This document shows positions 1 to 5,811 of a stretch of DNA of 7,302 nt, piece after piece. Every line of letters starts with the position of its first letter. Positions within the stretch are counted from its first letter, which is position 1. The notes below the pieces were generated by a model. That model did no database searches. It had not been told where the DNA came from and worked only from the letters and a program-made list of their open reading frames with translations. The position numbers were made by a program, and so were the translations under genes. This DNA is from JAUVZF01 sp964449275. Lineage in GTDB: Bacteria > Planctomycetota > Phycisphaerae > FEN-1346. Location of the stretch: the NCBI GenBank assembly GCA_964449275.1, contig CAYVAM010000211.1, positions 1-7,302 of the forward strand, given 5' to 3'.

Positions 1-62
1 GCAGCGGGGGACCTGGAAACAGCGACGAAAGCCAATTGCCGATTGAACGGCAACACCGCCTC

Positions 63-86
63 ACGCCAAGACGCCAAGACGCAAAG
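63..86. repeat. Tandem 8-mer repeat (acgccaag x3)
   Basis: Three head-to-tail 8-base units are seen: acgccaag, acgccaag and acgcaaag, the last with one change. From general knowledge, this 'gccaagacgc(c/a)aag' pattern recurs between genes in many environmental bacterial genomes and is often mistaken for short coding sequence. Its function is unknown. No larger element boundary is visible around it. Confidence 0.75.
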
Positions 87-127
87 AACGGCGGTTACGG
101 GGTAACGGCAACGGCCTGGAACCTGCC

Positions 128-184
128 AGGCCCGTTCACGGGCCTTGACCCGAAGGGGTATAGGCCAGGGCTTTTAGCCCTGGC
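128..184. repeat. Two perfect hairpins
   Basis: The first hairpin has a 7-bp perfect stem, 128-134 pairing with 139-145, and a TTCA loop. The second has a 9-bp perfect stem, 164-172 (gccagggct) pairing with 176-184 (agccctggc), and a TTT loop. Neither is followed by a T tract on the plus strand, so they look more like dispersed palindromic repeats than intrinsic terminators. Confidence 0.7.
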
Positions 185-283
185 TAGCGGCACTGCCACG
201 ACACAATTATCCTCGATCAGCATGCAGCCCGCTTCAACTGGCTTCTCGTCGTGGGCCGGGCACCGAGGAATGTGCCAAGAGTA

Positions 284-424
284 AGGTCGCTGAAGCGACC
301 TGGGATGGGCAGTAGAAAGGTCGGGGGCCCTCGTGGACCCGGCCCAAAGGGCCGGGCCTATACCCGCTTCGCGGGGACCAAGGCCCGCAGGCGGGCCTCA
401 TAAGCCCGCGCCGGGGTTCGCCCC
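284..424. repeat. Cluster of five consecutive hairpins
   Basis: Five separate inverted repeats follow each other. They are 284-290/295-301 (loop tgaa), 338-345/349-356 (cccggccc, loop AAA), 363-367/371-375 (loop TTC), 381-388/391-398 (aggcccgc, 2-base gap) and 413-416/421-424 (loop TTCG). The stems are 8 bp or shorter, but all are perfect and GC-rich, and each has a different sequence, so this is not one repeat copied five times. The spacing is irregular with no conserved spacer, which argues against CRISPR. It may be a pile-up of degenerate palindromic elements or a structured transcript. Confidence 0.7.
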
Positions 425-490
425 AATCTCCCCCGGTTCGCCACCCGCCATGGCACCCGCCCCCTGCCGACGACGTACCTCACGAACCGC

Positions 491-509
491 GTGGGTGCAG
501 AGCACCCAC
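491..509. repeat. Perfect 8-bp hairpin (gtgggtgc)
   Basis: Bases 491-498 (gtgggtgc) pair perfectly with 502-509 (gcacccac) across an AGA loop. It resembles the GGTGGGT/ACCCACC palindrome at the far right end of the window (7250-7275), which suggests related dispersed elements, though the two loops and flanks differ. Confidence 0.65.
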
Positions 510-591
510 CCTACGGCTACTGTCCCGCGATCGCGCACCGATTCGCCTTCGGCCATGGTCGCCGGTTTCTTCTTTTTTTTGAAAAACGTGC

Positions 592-620
592 TGGACAAAC
601 GGGCGAATGTGTCGTAAACT
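592..620 (+). promoter_or_regulatory. Sigma70-like promoter for membrane protein/regulator unit
   Basis: A TGGACA -35 box (592-597; 5 of 6 match to TTGACA) is followed after exactly 17 bases by TAAACT (615-620; 4 of 6 match to TATAAT). A run of eight T lies just upstream and the region is much less GC-rich than its surroundings. Transcription would begin near 627, about 45 bases before the first start codon. This is inferred from spacing and consensus only. Confidence 0.55.
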
Positions 621-636
621 AGTTTGTGGGACAAAC
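616..636. promoter_or_regulatory. Overlapping dyads at the promoter, candidate operator
   Basis: A perfect 10-base palindrome, aaactagttt (616-625), covers the -10 box. It overlaps a second inverted repeat, gtttgt (622-627) with acaaac (631-636). The octamer ggacaaac occurs twice, at 593-600 (overlapping the -35 box) and at 629-636. A dimeric winged-helix protein bound here would block RNA polymerase, and such a regulator is the second gene of this unit, so autoregulation is a reasonable inference. Confidence 0.45.
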
Positions 637-670
637 AGGAAGGCAGAACCGGGCACAAGGAGGAACCGTC

Positions 671-1381
671 ATGAACGGATCGCTTGAAACGCCCGAACGC
701 CGGGCCGACCGGCCGCCAGACGCGGCGGCAGTCGCCTCGTCCGTCCGGGAGGCGCGGCGGCGGCTGGTGGCGTCGCAGGGCATCGTCCGAGCCATTCTCG
801 GAGCCGTATTCTTCATCGCCTTCGCAGCGGTTCGGGCCGCCATGCCGTACAAGACCGAAATGCACATGCAGGCGGTCATGCTGCTGGTGGTGGCCTTCAT
901 CGCGCTGGTGATTCTGCTGCCGCCGGTCGTCTCGCGGCTGCGGCGAAACCGGGGCGTGACGCTGGTCGGCGAAGCCGAGGGCCAGGCCGTCCGCTTCTTC
1001 AGCCGTTCGGGTGTGGTGGCGGTGCTGGCCCTGGCGGGCGTAGGGGTGGCCGTCCTGGTGGCGCTGATCATGGTGGACCTGGATCGTCGCGGCGTCGCGG
1101 CCGAGCGGATCGACCGCCTCGACACCCTGGTAGCCCTCGTCTGCACGGCGGCGCTGGTGGCCCTCTATGTGGCGCGGTCGGTGCGGCTCGGCATGTGGGA
1201 AGACGTGCTCATGGCGGCCGGCGTGAGTATTGCGGGTGTGCTGTTTGTTTTGCTGCGCGACCGTGTGCGGGTGGAGATCATCGCCATGATTGCGGCGCAC
1301 GCGGCGTTCGCATCGGGCCTCGCGCTGCACTTTCGTTGGCGCGAGTACCTGCGTGGCGGGCCGAAGGAGGTGACGCCATGA
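671..1381 (+). CDS. Six-helix integral membrane protein, function unknown
   Basis: This is a 236-residue protein that I cannot assign to a named family. The start at 671 is chosen over an in-frame ATG at 626 because a strong AGGAGG site (659-664) precedes it and 626 lies at the predicted transcription start. The first 38 residues are polar and Arg-rich. Hydrophobic segments follow at roughly residues 39-58, 67-88, 114-135, 150-170, 177-196 and 201-221, giving six likely transmembrane helices with short loops and no large soluble domain. No catalytic motif is visible. It overlaps the winged-helix gene by ATGA, implying translational coupling. Such small membrane protein plus winged-helix pairs suggest a membrane partner, or simply a regulated target, of the regulator; this is inference. 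Confidence 0.85.
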   Translation: MNGSLETPERRADRPPDAAAVASSVREARRRLVASQGIVRAILGAVFFIAFAAVRAAMPYKTEMHMQAVMLLVVAFIALVILLPPVVSRLRRNRGVTLVGEAEGQAVRFFSRSGVVAVLALAGVGVAVLVALIMVDLDRRGVAAERIDRLDTLVALVCTAALVALYVARSVRLGMWEDVLMAAGVSIAGVLFVLLRDRVRVEIIAMIAAHAAFASGLALHFRWREYLRGGPKEVTP

Positions 1382-1689
1382 CCGCTCCCGCGAGATCCCC
1401 TTCCGACCTGGACCCGCTGATTCACGAGGCAGCGCGGCTGCTCATCGTCTCGGTGCTGAATGAATGCCAGGTGGCGGACTTCAATTTCATCCTCGCCACG
1501 ACGAACCTTACGCGCGGAAACCTGTCGCGGCACATGGCGAGACTCATCGAGGCCGGCTACGTCCGCGAGGCCAAGGAGTTCGTCAACCGCAAGCCGCACA
1601 CCGAGTACCGCCTGACGCCCACCGGCCGAGGCGCCTTCAAACGGTACCAGAAAGCCTGGCGGCGGGTGACCGGCGGCGGGGGCGCATAG
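1378..1689 (+). CDS. Winged-helix transcriptional regulator (MarR/HTH_34-like)
   Basis: This 103-residue DNA-binding protein has its start codon overlapping the stop of the membrane protein gene (ATGA), preceded by AAGGAGG 7 bases upstream. It begins with the 'DPLIHEAARLLIVSVL' helix typical of small single-domain winged-helix proteins. A 'DFNFIL' helix and the recognition-helix region 'LTRGNLSRHMARLIEAGYV' follow (about residues 44-62), then a basic wing (residues 63-80, ending TEYRLTPTG) and an Arg/Lys-rich C-terminal helix. In this family the protein usually binds DNA as a dimer and often represses its own operon; the dyad at 616-636 is a candidate site. No ligand or metal-binding cysteine cluster is visible. 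A frameshifted partial copy lies at 4000-4169. The family call is by motif pattern and the exact Pfam family is uncertain. Confidence 0.88.
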   Translation: MTAPARSPSDLDPLIHEAARLLIVSVLNECQVADFNFILATTNLTRGNLSRHMARLIEAGYVREAKEFVNRKPHTEYRLTPTGRGAFKRYQKAWRRVTGGGGA

Positions 1690-1863
1690 CCACGGCAAGA
1701 CCAATGGCCCGCCATCCTGAAGACCATCCGCCTCAGGGGCTGGACCGAGATCTTCACGCACGCCGACAAGCACAAGGGCGCCGTGGCCTCCACCACAGAT
1801 GCCGTCACGCGCGAGGTCGTCAGGAGTCGCCAGTCACTCGAGGCCTGCCTCGCCAAGGCATGA
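1690..1863 (+). other. Unidentified 57-codon open stretch after regulator stop, possible gene remnant
   Basis: Immediately after the regulator's TAG, the same frame stays open for 57 codons to a TGA at 1861-1863. The translation looks protein-like rather than low-complexity, for example 'LRGWTEIFTHADKHKGAVAS' followed by 'TDAVTREVVRSRQSLEACL'. There is no ATG in frame and no ribosome binding site, so it is unlikely to be translated on its own. It could be the 3' remnant of another gene, or a C-terminal extension cut off by a stop mutation. Against the latter, the decayed paralogue at 4000-4169 ends at the same place (…TGGGA then stop), so the regulator's stop appears original. I do not recognise the family. 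The interval separates two convergent genes. Confidence 0.35.
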
Positions 1864-1872
1864 GCGTCAACC

Positions 1873-3162
1873 TCAGTCGTGCCGAAGCGCCCGGATGGGG
1901 TCCAGGCGCGCCGCTCGGCGGGCCGGGTAAACGCCGGCCACGACGCTGACGACCACCGAGAACACGACCGTTGCAACGAGCAGCCAGAGCGGAAAGGAGA
2001 AGATGTCGAAGTGCCGCGTCACGCCGTGGCTTCGCGCATAGATGTTGACCGCCGTTCCGAGGCCCCAGGCGACGGCCCAACCCAGGAGCAGGCCGCCCAG
2101 CCCTCCCAGGAGCCCCACGATGCCTGCCTCCGCCAGGAACAGTGCCACCAAGTCGCCGTCCGAGGCGCCCACCGCCTTGTAGATGCCGATTTCCTGGTAG
2201 CGCTCGAGCACCGACATCAGGAGCGTGTTGACGACGCCTAGTGCCGCCACCACCAGGGCCACCGCCCCGACGGCAGCCAGCGCGGCATCCATGAAAACGA
2301 AGAAGGTCCGCATGTTGTCGAGCCGTTCGAGCAGCGTCCGCGTCTGGAACCCCATGGCCCGAATCCGCTCCTCGAGCGGCAGCAGGTCGGCGAAGTGCTC
2401 GACGCGCACAATCGCCTTCTCGTACCCGGCCCCCACGGCACTCTTGCCGGCCCGGAGGCGCGCCATCGCCGACGACGCCCGGATGCCGGGAATCTCTTTC
2501 ATCAGCCCCACCGGCATCAGCACGCCCCTACGCCCAAACCCCGGGACCATGGGCGGCATGGCGTACACGCCGATGACCGTGACGGCGAAGTCTCTCCGCT
2601 CGTAAGCGAAGGTCTCGGCATCGGTCGGCGACAGGCCATCGGCCTCCAGTTTCAGGACCGCCCCGACGGCCTGCTGCGGCGACTCGAACCCGAGGTCGCG
2701 CAGCAACACGACGCTCAGCAGCGCCTCCGGTCTCTGGCCCGAGCCGAAGAAGTGGCCGGCCAGCAGCAGGTCCTCGACCTCGCCGAGCATCGGCACGTGC
2801 GTCGCCACGCCCACGGCCGTGGCGCTCGCGGACTTCTCCCCGTTGAAGAGTTTCACCCCCGCCGCCCGGATGTTCGGGTACGCCGCCGCCACACCCGGCA
2901 GGGCAGCCAGTTCGTCGATGGCGGCGTCGTCCAGCGTCCGCGCCCCGTCGTCGTCACCCTTGCCGGGTGAGACCTCGATGTTGTTGAGCAGGCCGAGCAT
3001 CTCGAACGGCGCCTCGGCCATCCGCTGGATGCCGAGCGCGAACGCCACCATCGACACCAGGGCCCCGCTGCCAACCGTGACGCCGAGGACGGTCAGGCCC
3101 ATGCGGAGCGGCGTCCGACGCAGACCGCCCAGTGCCAGGATGACCAGCCGCAACAGCCTCAT
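1873..3162 (-). CDS. MacB/LolC-type ABC transporter permease (FtsX-like)
   Basis: This 429-residue inner-membrane permease has the classic four-helix FtsX/MacB layout. There is one N-terminal helix (about residues 22-45), a large extracytoplasmic domain (about 46-285), then three helices near 288-315, 340-370 and 392-412. Supporting motifs are the coupling segment 'ERYQEIGIYKAVGAS' (about 320-334), which contacts the ATPase in this superfamily, and the C-terminal 'YPARRAARLDPIRALRHD'. The start overlaps the ATPase stop by ATGA, with a GGAGG upstream, so the two are translated together. Members of this family act as mechanotransmission machines that export peptides, antibiotics or lipoproteins; the substrate cannot be told from sequence. 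No periplasmic adaptor (HlyD-like) gene is present in the window, which makes a tripartite MacAB-TolC pump less certain. Confidence 0.92.
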   Translation of the reverse strand: MRLLRLVILALGGLRRTPLRMGLTVLGVTVGSGALVSMVAFALGIQRMAEAPFEMLGLLNNIEVSPGKGDDDGARTLDDAAIDELAALPGVAAAYPNIRAAGVKLFNGEKSASATAVGVATHVPMLGEVEDLLLAGHFFGSGQRPEALLSVVLLRDLGFESPQQAVGAVLKLEADGLSPTDAETFAYERRDFAVTVIGVYAMPPMVPGFGRRGVLMPVGLMKEIPGIRASSAMARLRAGKSAVGAGYEKAIVRVEHFADLLPLEERIRAMGFQTRTLLERLDNMRTFFVFMDAALAAVGAVALVVAALGVVNTLLMSVLERYQEIGIYKAVGASDGDLVALFLAEAGIVGLLGGLGGLLLGWAVAWGLGTAVNIYARSHGVTRHFDIFSFPLWLLVATVVFSVVVSVVAGVYPARRAARLDPIRALRHD

Positions 3163-3872
3163 GGCGTGGTCCCCTCCCCGCCGATAAGTCGGCCGTCGCG
3201 CAGGTGGACGATGCGGTTGGCCACGCGCTCCGCCATCTCCCGATCGTGCGTCACCATGACCACCGTCGTGCCGAGGTCGCGGTGGATGCCGTGCAACAGC
3301 GCCATCACCTCCTCGGCGGTCGCACGGTCGAGGTTACCGGTGGGCTCGTCAACCAGCAGGAGGGGCGGCTGGTGAACGATGGCCCGGGCGATGGCCACTC
3401 GCTGCTGCTCGCCGCCGCTGAGTTGGCTCGGCCGGTGCGCCCGCCGGCGCTCCACGCCCACCCGGCGAAGGGCCTCCGCGGCCCGGCGACGCCCCGCCGG
3501 CCCGTACGTGCCCTGGAACAGCAACGCGACGGCCAGATTCTCCTCGGCCGTCAGGCTCGGCACGAGGTAGTACGACTGGAAGACGAACCCGACGGCCGTC
3601 CGCCGGTACAGCGTCCGCTCGCGAGGCGAGAGGGAGGCGAGGTCGCGCCCCTGCACGACGACGTCCCCGGCGGTGGGGGTGTCGAGACCGCCAAGCAAGT
3701 GCAACAGCGTCGACTTGCCCGACCCGCTGACGCCGAGAACCGCGAGGAACTCGCCCCGCCCCACCGCCAAGTCGAGGCCGTCGAGCGCCCGCACGACGCT
3801 GGGGCCGACGCGGAACTCGCGCACGAGGCCGCGCGTCTCCAGGAACACCTCGCCATCGCCGCCCACGTCCAT
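3159..3872 (-). CDS. ABC transporter ATP-binding protein (MacB/LolD type)
   Basis: This 237-residue ATPase powers the permease encoded immediately downstream. All nucleotide-binding motifs are intact: Walker A GVSGSGKST (residues 47-55), Q-loop glutamine 99, signature LSGGEQQ (151-157), Walker B LLLVDEP with catalytic glutamate 176, D-loop GNLD (179-182) and switch histidine 209. The sequence closely follows the LolD/MacB/FtsE group, including 'FQSYYLVPSLTAEENL'. The frame is open further upstream to 4082, but I place the start at 3872: the length then fits the family (about 220-240), the residues before it do not resemble an ATPase, and the upstream part contains a promoter-like sequence and the antisense of the regulator pseudogene. 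A GAGGG sequence lies a few bases upstream of this ATG. Confidence 0.93.
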   Translation of the reverse strand: MDVGGDGEVFLETRGLVREFRVGPSVVRALDGLDLAVGRGEFLAVLGVSGSGKSTLLHLLGGLDTPTAGDVVVQGRDLASLSPRERTLYRRTAVGFVFQSYYLVPSLTAEENLAVALLFQGTYGPAGRRRAAEALRRVGVERRRAHRPSQLSGGEQQRVAIARAIVHQPPLLLVDEPTGNLDRATAEEVMALLHGIHRDLGTTVVMVTHDREMAERVANRIVHLRDGRLIGGEGTTP

Positions 3873-3938
3873 CCCGACCCTCGCATGGCTGATGCGTATC
3901 GGGAACCCGCCTGTCAGGCCTCCCCGGTCCGGCGGCCC

Positions 3939-3968
3939 AGCATACCACGCCCCCCGTCCGAGTTTCCA
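3939..3968 (-). promoter_or_regulatory. Candidate promoter of the ABC transporter operon
   Basis: Reading the minus strand, TGGAAA (3968-3963) is followed after 18 bases by TATGCT (3944-3939), each matching 4 of 6 consensus bases. Transcription would start near 3932, leaving a leader of about 60 bases before the ATPase start at 3872. The boxes are only moderate matches, and no operator similar to 616-636 is evident. Confidence 0.35.
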
Positions 3969-3999
3969 GCGGAAGAACGCCGGCGGCAACGCCCTGGGG

Positions 4000-4169
4000 G
4001 GGAATCTCTCGAAACACCTTGCCAAACGGGTCGAGGCGGGTACGTCGCGGAGGCCAAGGCCCGCCTCAACCGCACACCGCATACGGAGTACCGCCTGACG
4101 CCCGCCGGCCGCAACGCATTCAAGCGCTACCGTAAAACCTGGCGGCGGCTGACGGGCGGCGGGGCGTGA
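4000..4169 (+). pseudogene. Truncated, frameshifted winged-helix regulator copy
   Basis: This is a decayed paralogue of the regulator at 1378-1689. Frame one reads GNLSKHLAKRVEAG (4000-4041). After loss of one G in the G-run near 4038-4040, the next frame continues YVAEAKARLNRTPHTEYRLT and on to AWRR-like 'TWRRLTGGGA' and a TGA at 4167-4169. Aligned by eye, 33 of the last 43 residues match the intact gene, and an 18-base stretch (4086-4103) is identical to 1603-1620. The N-terminal half, including the first helices, is missing; upstream DNA is instead the ABC operon promoter region. It is in the same orientation as the intact gene, about 2.5 kb away, with the ABC operon between them. Similarity upstream may begin a few codons earlier (about 3985). 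Confidence 0.85.
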
Positions 4170-4181
4170 GACGGAATACGC

Positions 4182-4211
4182 TGGAAACCGGGCGGTGGAC
4201 GGCCTTAGAAT
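4182..4211 (+). promoter_or_regulatory. Candidate promoter of the metallopeptidase gene
   Basis: TGGAAA (4182-4187; 4 of 6) and TAGAAT (4206-4211; 5 of 6) are separated by 18 bases. They lie just after the regulator pseudogene and about 48 bases before the chosen start codon at 4259. The nine bases gctggaaac around the -35 box are also found, on the other strand, at the -35 box of the divergent ABC operon (3962-3970). Confidence 0.4.
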
Positions 4212-4258
4212 CGTGCGGCCGGGCGTTTCGGCCCTGCTCGCGAAAGGATGCGAAATCC

Positions 4259-5761
4259 ATGAAGCGTTTCCGCCTGCCGCATCTGCTCATCATCCCGCTG
4301 CTGCTCTATGCGAGCGCGCCTGCCGCCGCCGGCGCCTACGTGTCTAGCGTGGTCCTCAACGCTGTCACCCTGAGCGAAGCGAAGGGTCTCGCCGTGGCAA
4401 CCGCCGAACGGCAACGACCACGGCGAGATTCATCACTCGCTGCGCTCGTTCAGAATGACACAACCCTAAACACCGCCGCCGGCGCGACGGCGGCGCCGGA
4501 CCTGGCGAAGGTGGCGGACGAGGTGGCCAAGGAGGTGGAGGCCCTTCGCGGGTGGACGTTCAAGCAGATGGTCGAGAAACGGTTCTGCACGCCGCAGGAC
4601 GCCATAGCGTACGTCGAAAAGGAGATCCAGGAGCAGGTGCCGCCCGAGCGCATCCGCAAGATCCAGGCGTTCCTTCGGACGGTCGGCCTGCTGCCGCAGG
4701 AGTGCGACCTGAAGAAGACGCTGCTCGGCCTTCTCGAAGAGCAAGTGGGCGGTTACTACGACACCGACACCAAGGCGTTGTACCTCGTTGCGCGGGATGA
4801 GAAAGTGCCGGAACTCGTCGTGCGGATCATGCTCGCCCACGAACTGACCCACGCCCTGGACGACCAGCACATCGGGCTCGAGAAGTTCTTCAAATCGCTC
4901 ACCGGCAAGAGCGAGGACCTGGACCTGGTGGCCGCGTCGGTCGCCGAAGGGTCGGCCACGTCGCTGATGACGCAGTACATGGCCCGGGCGCAACTGTCGG
5001 GGCGTTTCAACCTGGCCGAACTCCAGGGGTACGCCGCCAAGGAAGTCGAGCGGAGCAAAGTCTTCACGAGCGCGCCGCGGTACTTCTCAACCATCCTGGC
5101 AACCTACATCTGCGGGATGCAGTTCCTGGCCAAGGGCAACCTGCTGGCGGCCATGCTGGGCGATAACCGGGCCGTCGGGCGCAACCTTCTGGCCGCCGCC
5201 AAAGACCCGCCGCGGTCCACCGAACAGATTCTGCACCCGGAAAAGTACTGGAACCCCGCCGCCCGAGACGACCCGGTCGAGGTGAACGATGCGGCCGCCG
5301 TCAAGATGCTCGAGCGGCCGGGACGATGGGTTGTCCATACCAACACGGCCGGCGAGATGCTCTGTGCGGTCCTGACCACGCCGCCCGACGGGCAGCGCAA
5401 CCTCCTGACGATGCAGATGGCCGATGCCTGGACGAACGCCGCCGCCACCGGTTGGGGCGGCGACCGGTTCTACCTGCTCGCCTCCGGTCCGAGCGCCGAG
5501 GCGGCCGGCAAGACGCTCAAGGACCTGCGTGGCGTCTGGTTCACACTGTGGGATACGCCCAAGGACCGCGACGAGTTCGTTGCGGCGTACGAGCGGCAGC
5601 CCGTCGCGCGGCGTGGTGCCGCCGTCATGCTCGGCAACCTGGGGGCCGTGGCCCTGTTCGGGTTTGACGAGGCCGAGGAGAAGACCATCGCAGACCGGCT
5701 CAAGAAGGCGCCCCCGCCCATGACCCGCGCCGGCAAACCGTGGGCGCCGTGGGTGCTCTGA
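4259..5761 (+). CDS. Secreted HExxH zinc metallopeptidase-like protein
   Basis: This 500-residue protein has an N-terminal Sec signal peptide: basic KRFR, a hydrophobic core (residues 6-20) and a likely signal peptidase site after AAA or AGA (residues 22-26). The start at 4259 is chosen because it puts the signal peptide at the terminus; an in-frame GTG at 4166 overlaps the pseudogene stop and adds 31 unlike residues. The zinc site is HELTHALDDQH, with H194, E195 and H198, and a glutamate in 'VAEGSATSLM' (E230) as probable third ligand, as in HExxH+E gluzincins. The C-terminal 'GWGGDRFYLL' and 'WFTLWDTPKDRDEF' blocks match a widespread bacterial family sharing HELTHALQDQH-type motifs; I cannot give its name with certainty. 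Substrate is unknown. Residues 36-67 are encoded by an inserted palindromic repeat (4363-4460). The ribosome binding site (AAAGGA, about 4243-4248) is modest. Confidence 0.85.
   Translation: MKRFRLPHLLIIPLLLYASAPAAAGAYVSSVVLNAVTLSEAKGLAVATAERQRPRRDSSLAALVQNDTTLNTAAGATAAPDLAKVADEVAKEVEALRGWTFKQMVEKRFCTPQDAIAYVEKEIQEQVPPERIRKIQAFLRTVGLLPQECDLKKTLLGLLEEQVGGYYDTDTKALYLVARDEKVPELVVRIMLAHELTHALDDQHIGLEKFFKSLTGKSEDLDLVAASVAEGSATSLMTQYMARAQLSGRFNLAELQGYAAKEVERSKVFTSAPRYFSTILATYICGMQFLAKGNLLAAMLGDNRAVGRNLLAAAKDPPRSTEQILHPEKYWNPAARDDPVEVNDAAAVKMLERPGRWVVHTNTAGEMLCAVLTTPPDGQRNLLTMQMADAWTNAAATGWGGDRFYLLASGPSAEAAGKTLKDLRGVWFTLWDTPKDRDEFVAAYERQPVARRGAAVMLGNLGAVALFGFDEAEEKTIADRLKKAPPPMTRAGKPWAPWVL
4363..4460. 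repeat. Palindromic dispersed element read in frame inside a gene
   Basis: The left arm (4363-4397, starting tgtcaccctgagcgaagcga) pairs imperfectly with the right arm (4418-4460, ending cgttcagaatgaca) around a 20-base loop. The outer TGTCA/TGACA and inner CTCGCCGTGG/CCACGGCGAG parts pair exactly. From general knowledge, 'TGTCA(t/c)(t/c)CTGAGCGAAGCGAAGG…GAGATTC…CAGAATGACA' is a very common interspersed palindrome in environmental bacterial genomes, normally between genes. Here it lies between the signal peptide and the folded domain of the metallopeptidase and contributes the peptide VTLSEAKGLAVATAERQRPR followed by RDSSLAALVQND with no stop. Confidence 0.85.
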
Positions 5762-5764
5762 AAG

Positions 5765-5796
5765 GCAGGGAACAGGGGATGGGGAACAGGGAATAG
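5765..5796 (+). repeat. Short G-rich direct repeats between genes
   Basis: The nonamer gggaacagg occurs at 5768-5776 and again at 5782-5790 with a 14-base period, followed by a degenerate third unit, gggaatag (5789-5796). It fills most of the gap between the metallopeptidase stop and threonine synthase and ends with a TAG in the frame of threonine synthase. Its purine-rich strand may act as a loose ribosome landing region, or it may be a simple repeat insertion that disrupted the thrC leader. Confidence 0.6.
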
Positions 5797-5811
5797 CGGG
5801 GGATACGAGCC

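Larger units (their letters stand above)
1..591. other. Gene-free repeat-rich region
   Basis: I see no credible gene here. The open frames at 36-284 and 333-617 give low-complexity Pro/Arg/Ser-rich translations with no domain, no ribosome binding site and no agreement with the hairpins that fill the interval. The long minus-strand frame covering 398-1330 is the complement of the membrane protein gene plus hairpins. The region instead holds a tandem 8-mer repeat (63-86), hairpins (128-184, 284-424, 491-509), a self-complementary 10-mer at 526-535 and a run of eight T at 573-580, just before the promoter of the next gene. Confidence 0.7.

Noticed and set aside
284..424. CRISPR array or integron attachment-site cluster
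   Set aside because: The hairpins differ in sequence and spacing, there are no constant repeats with spacers, and no cas or integrase gene is present.
526..535. cgcgatcgcg palindrome, containing the HIP1 octamer known from cyanobacteria
   Set aside because: A single occurrence in GC-rich DNA is expected by chance, and nothing else in the window suggests cyanobacteria.
573..580. Run of eight T as an intrinsic terminator
   Set aside because: No convincing stem lies directly before it (only a weak GGC/GCC pairing), and no gene ends upstream. It more likely forms part of an AT-rich promoter region.
398..1330. Minus-strand 310-codon frame rich in His, Gln and Arg
   Set aside because: It is antisense to the membrane protein gene and runs through the hairpin cluster; the composition is typical of a shadow frame.
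3873..4083. N-terminal extension of the ABC ATPase up to 4082 on the minus strand
   Set aside because: The added 70 residues are unlike any ATPase, overlap the antisense of the regulator remnant and include the candidate promoter; the start at 3872 fits the family length.
3204..4169. Plus-strand 321-codon open frame opposite the ABC ATPase
   Set aside because: Only its last ~45 codons resemble a protein (the regulator remnant); the rest is the complement of conserved ATPase motifs.
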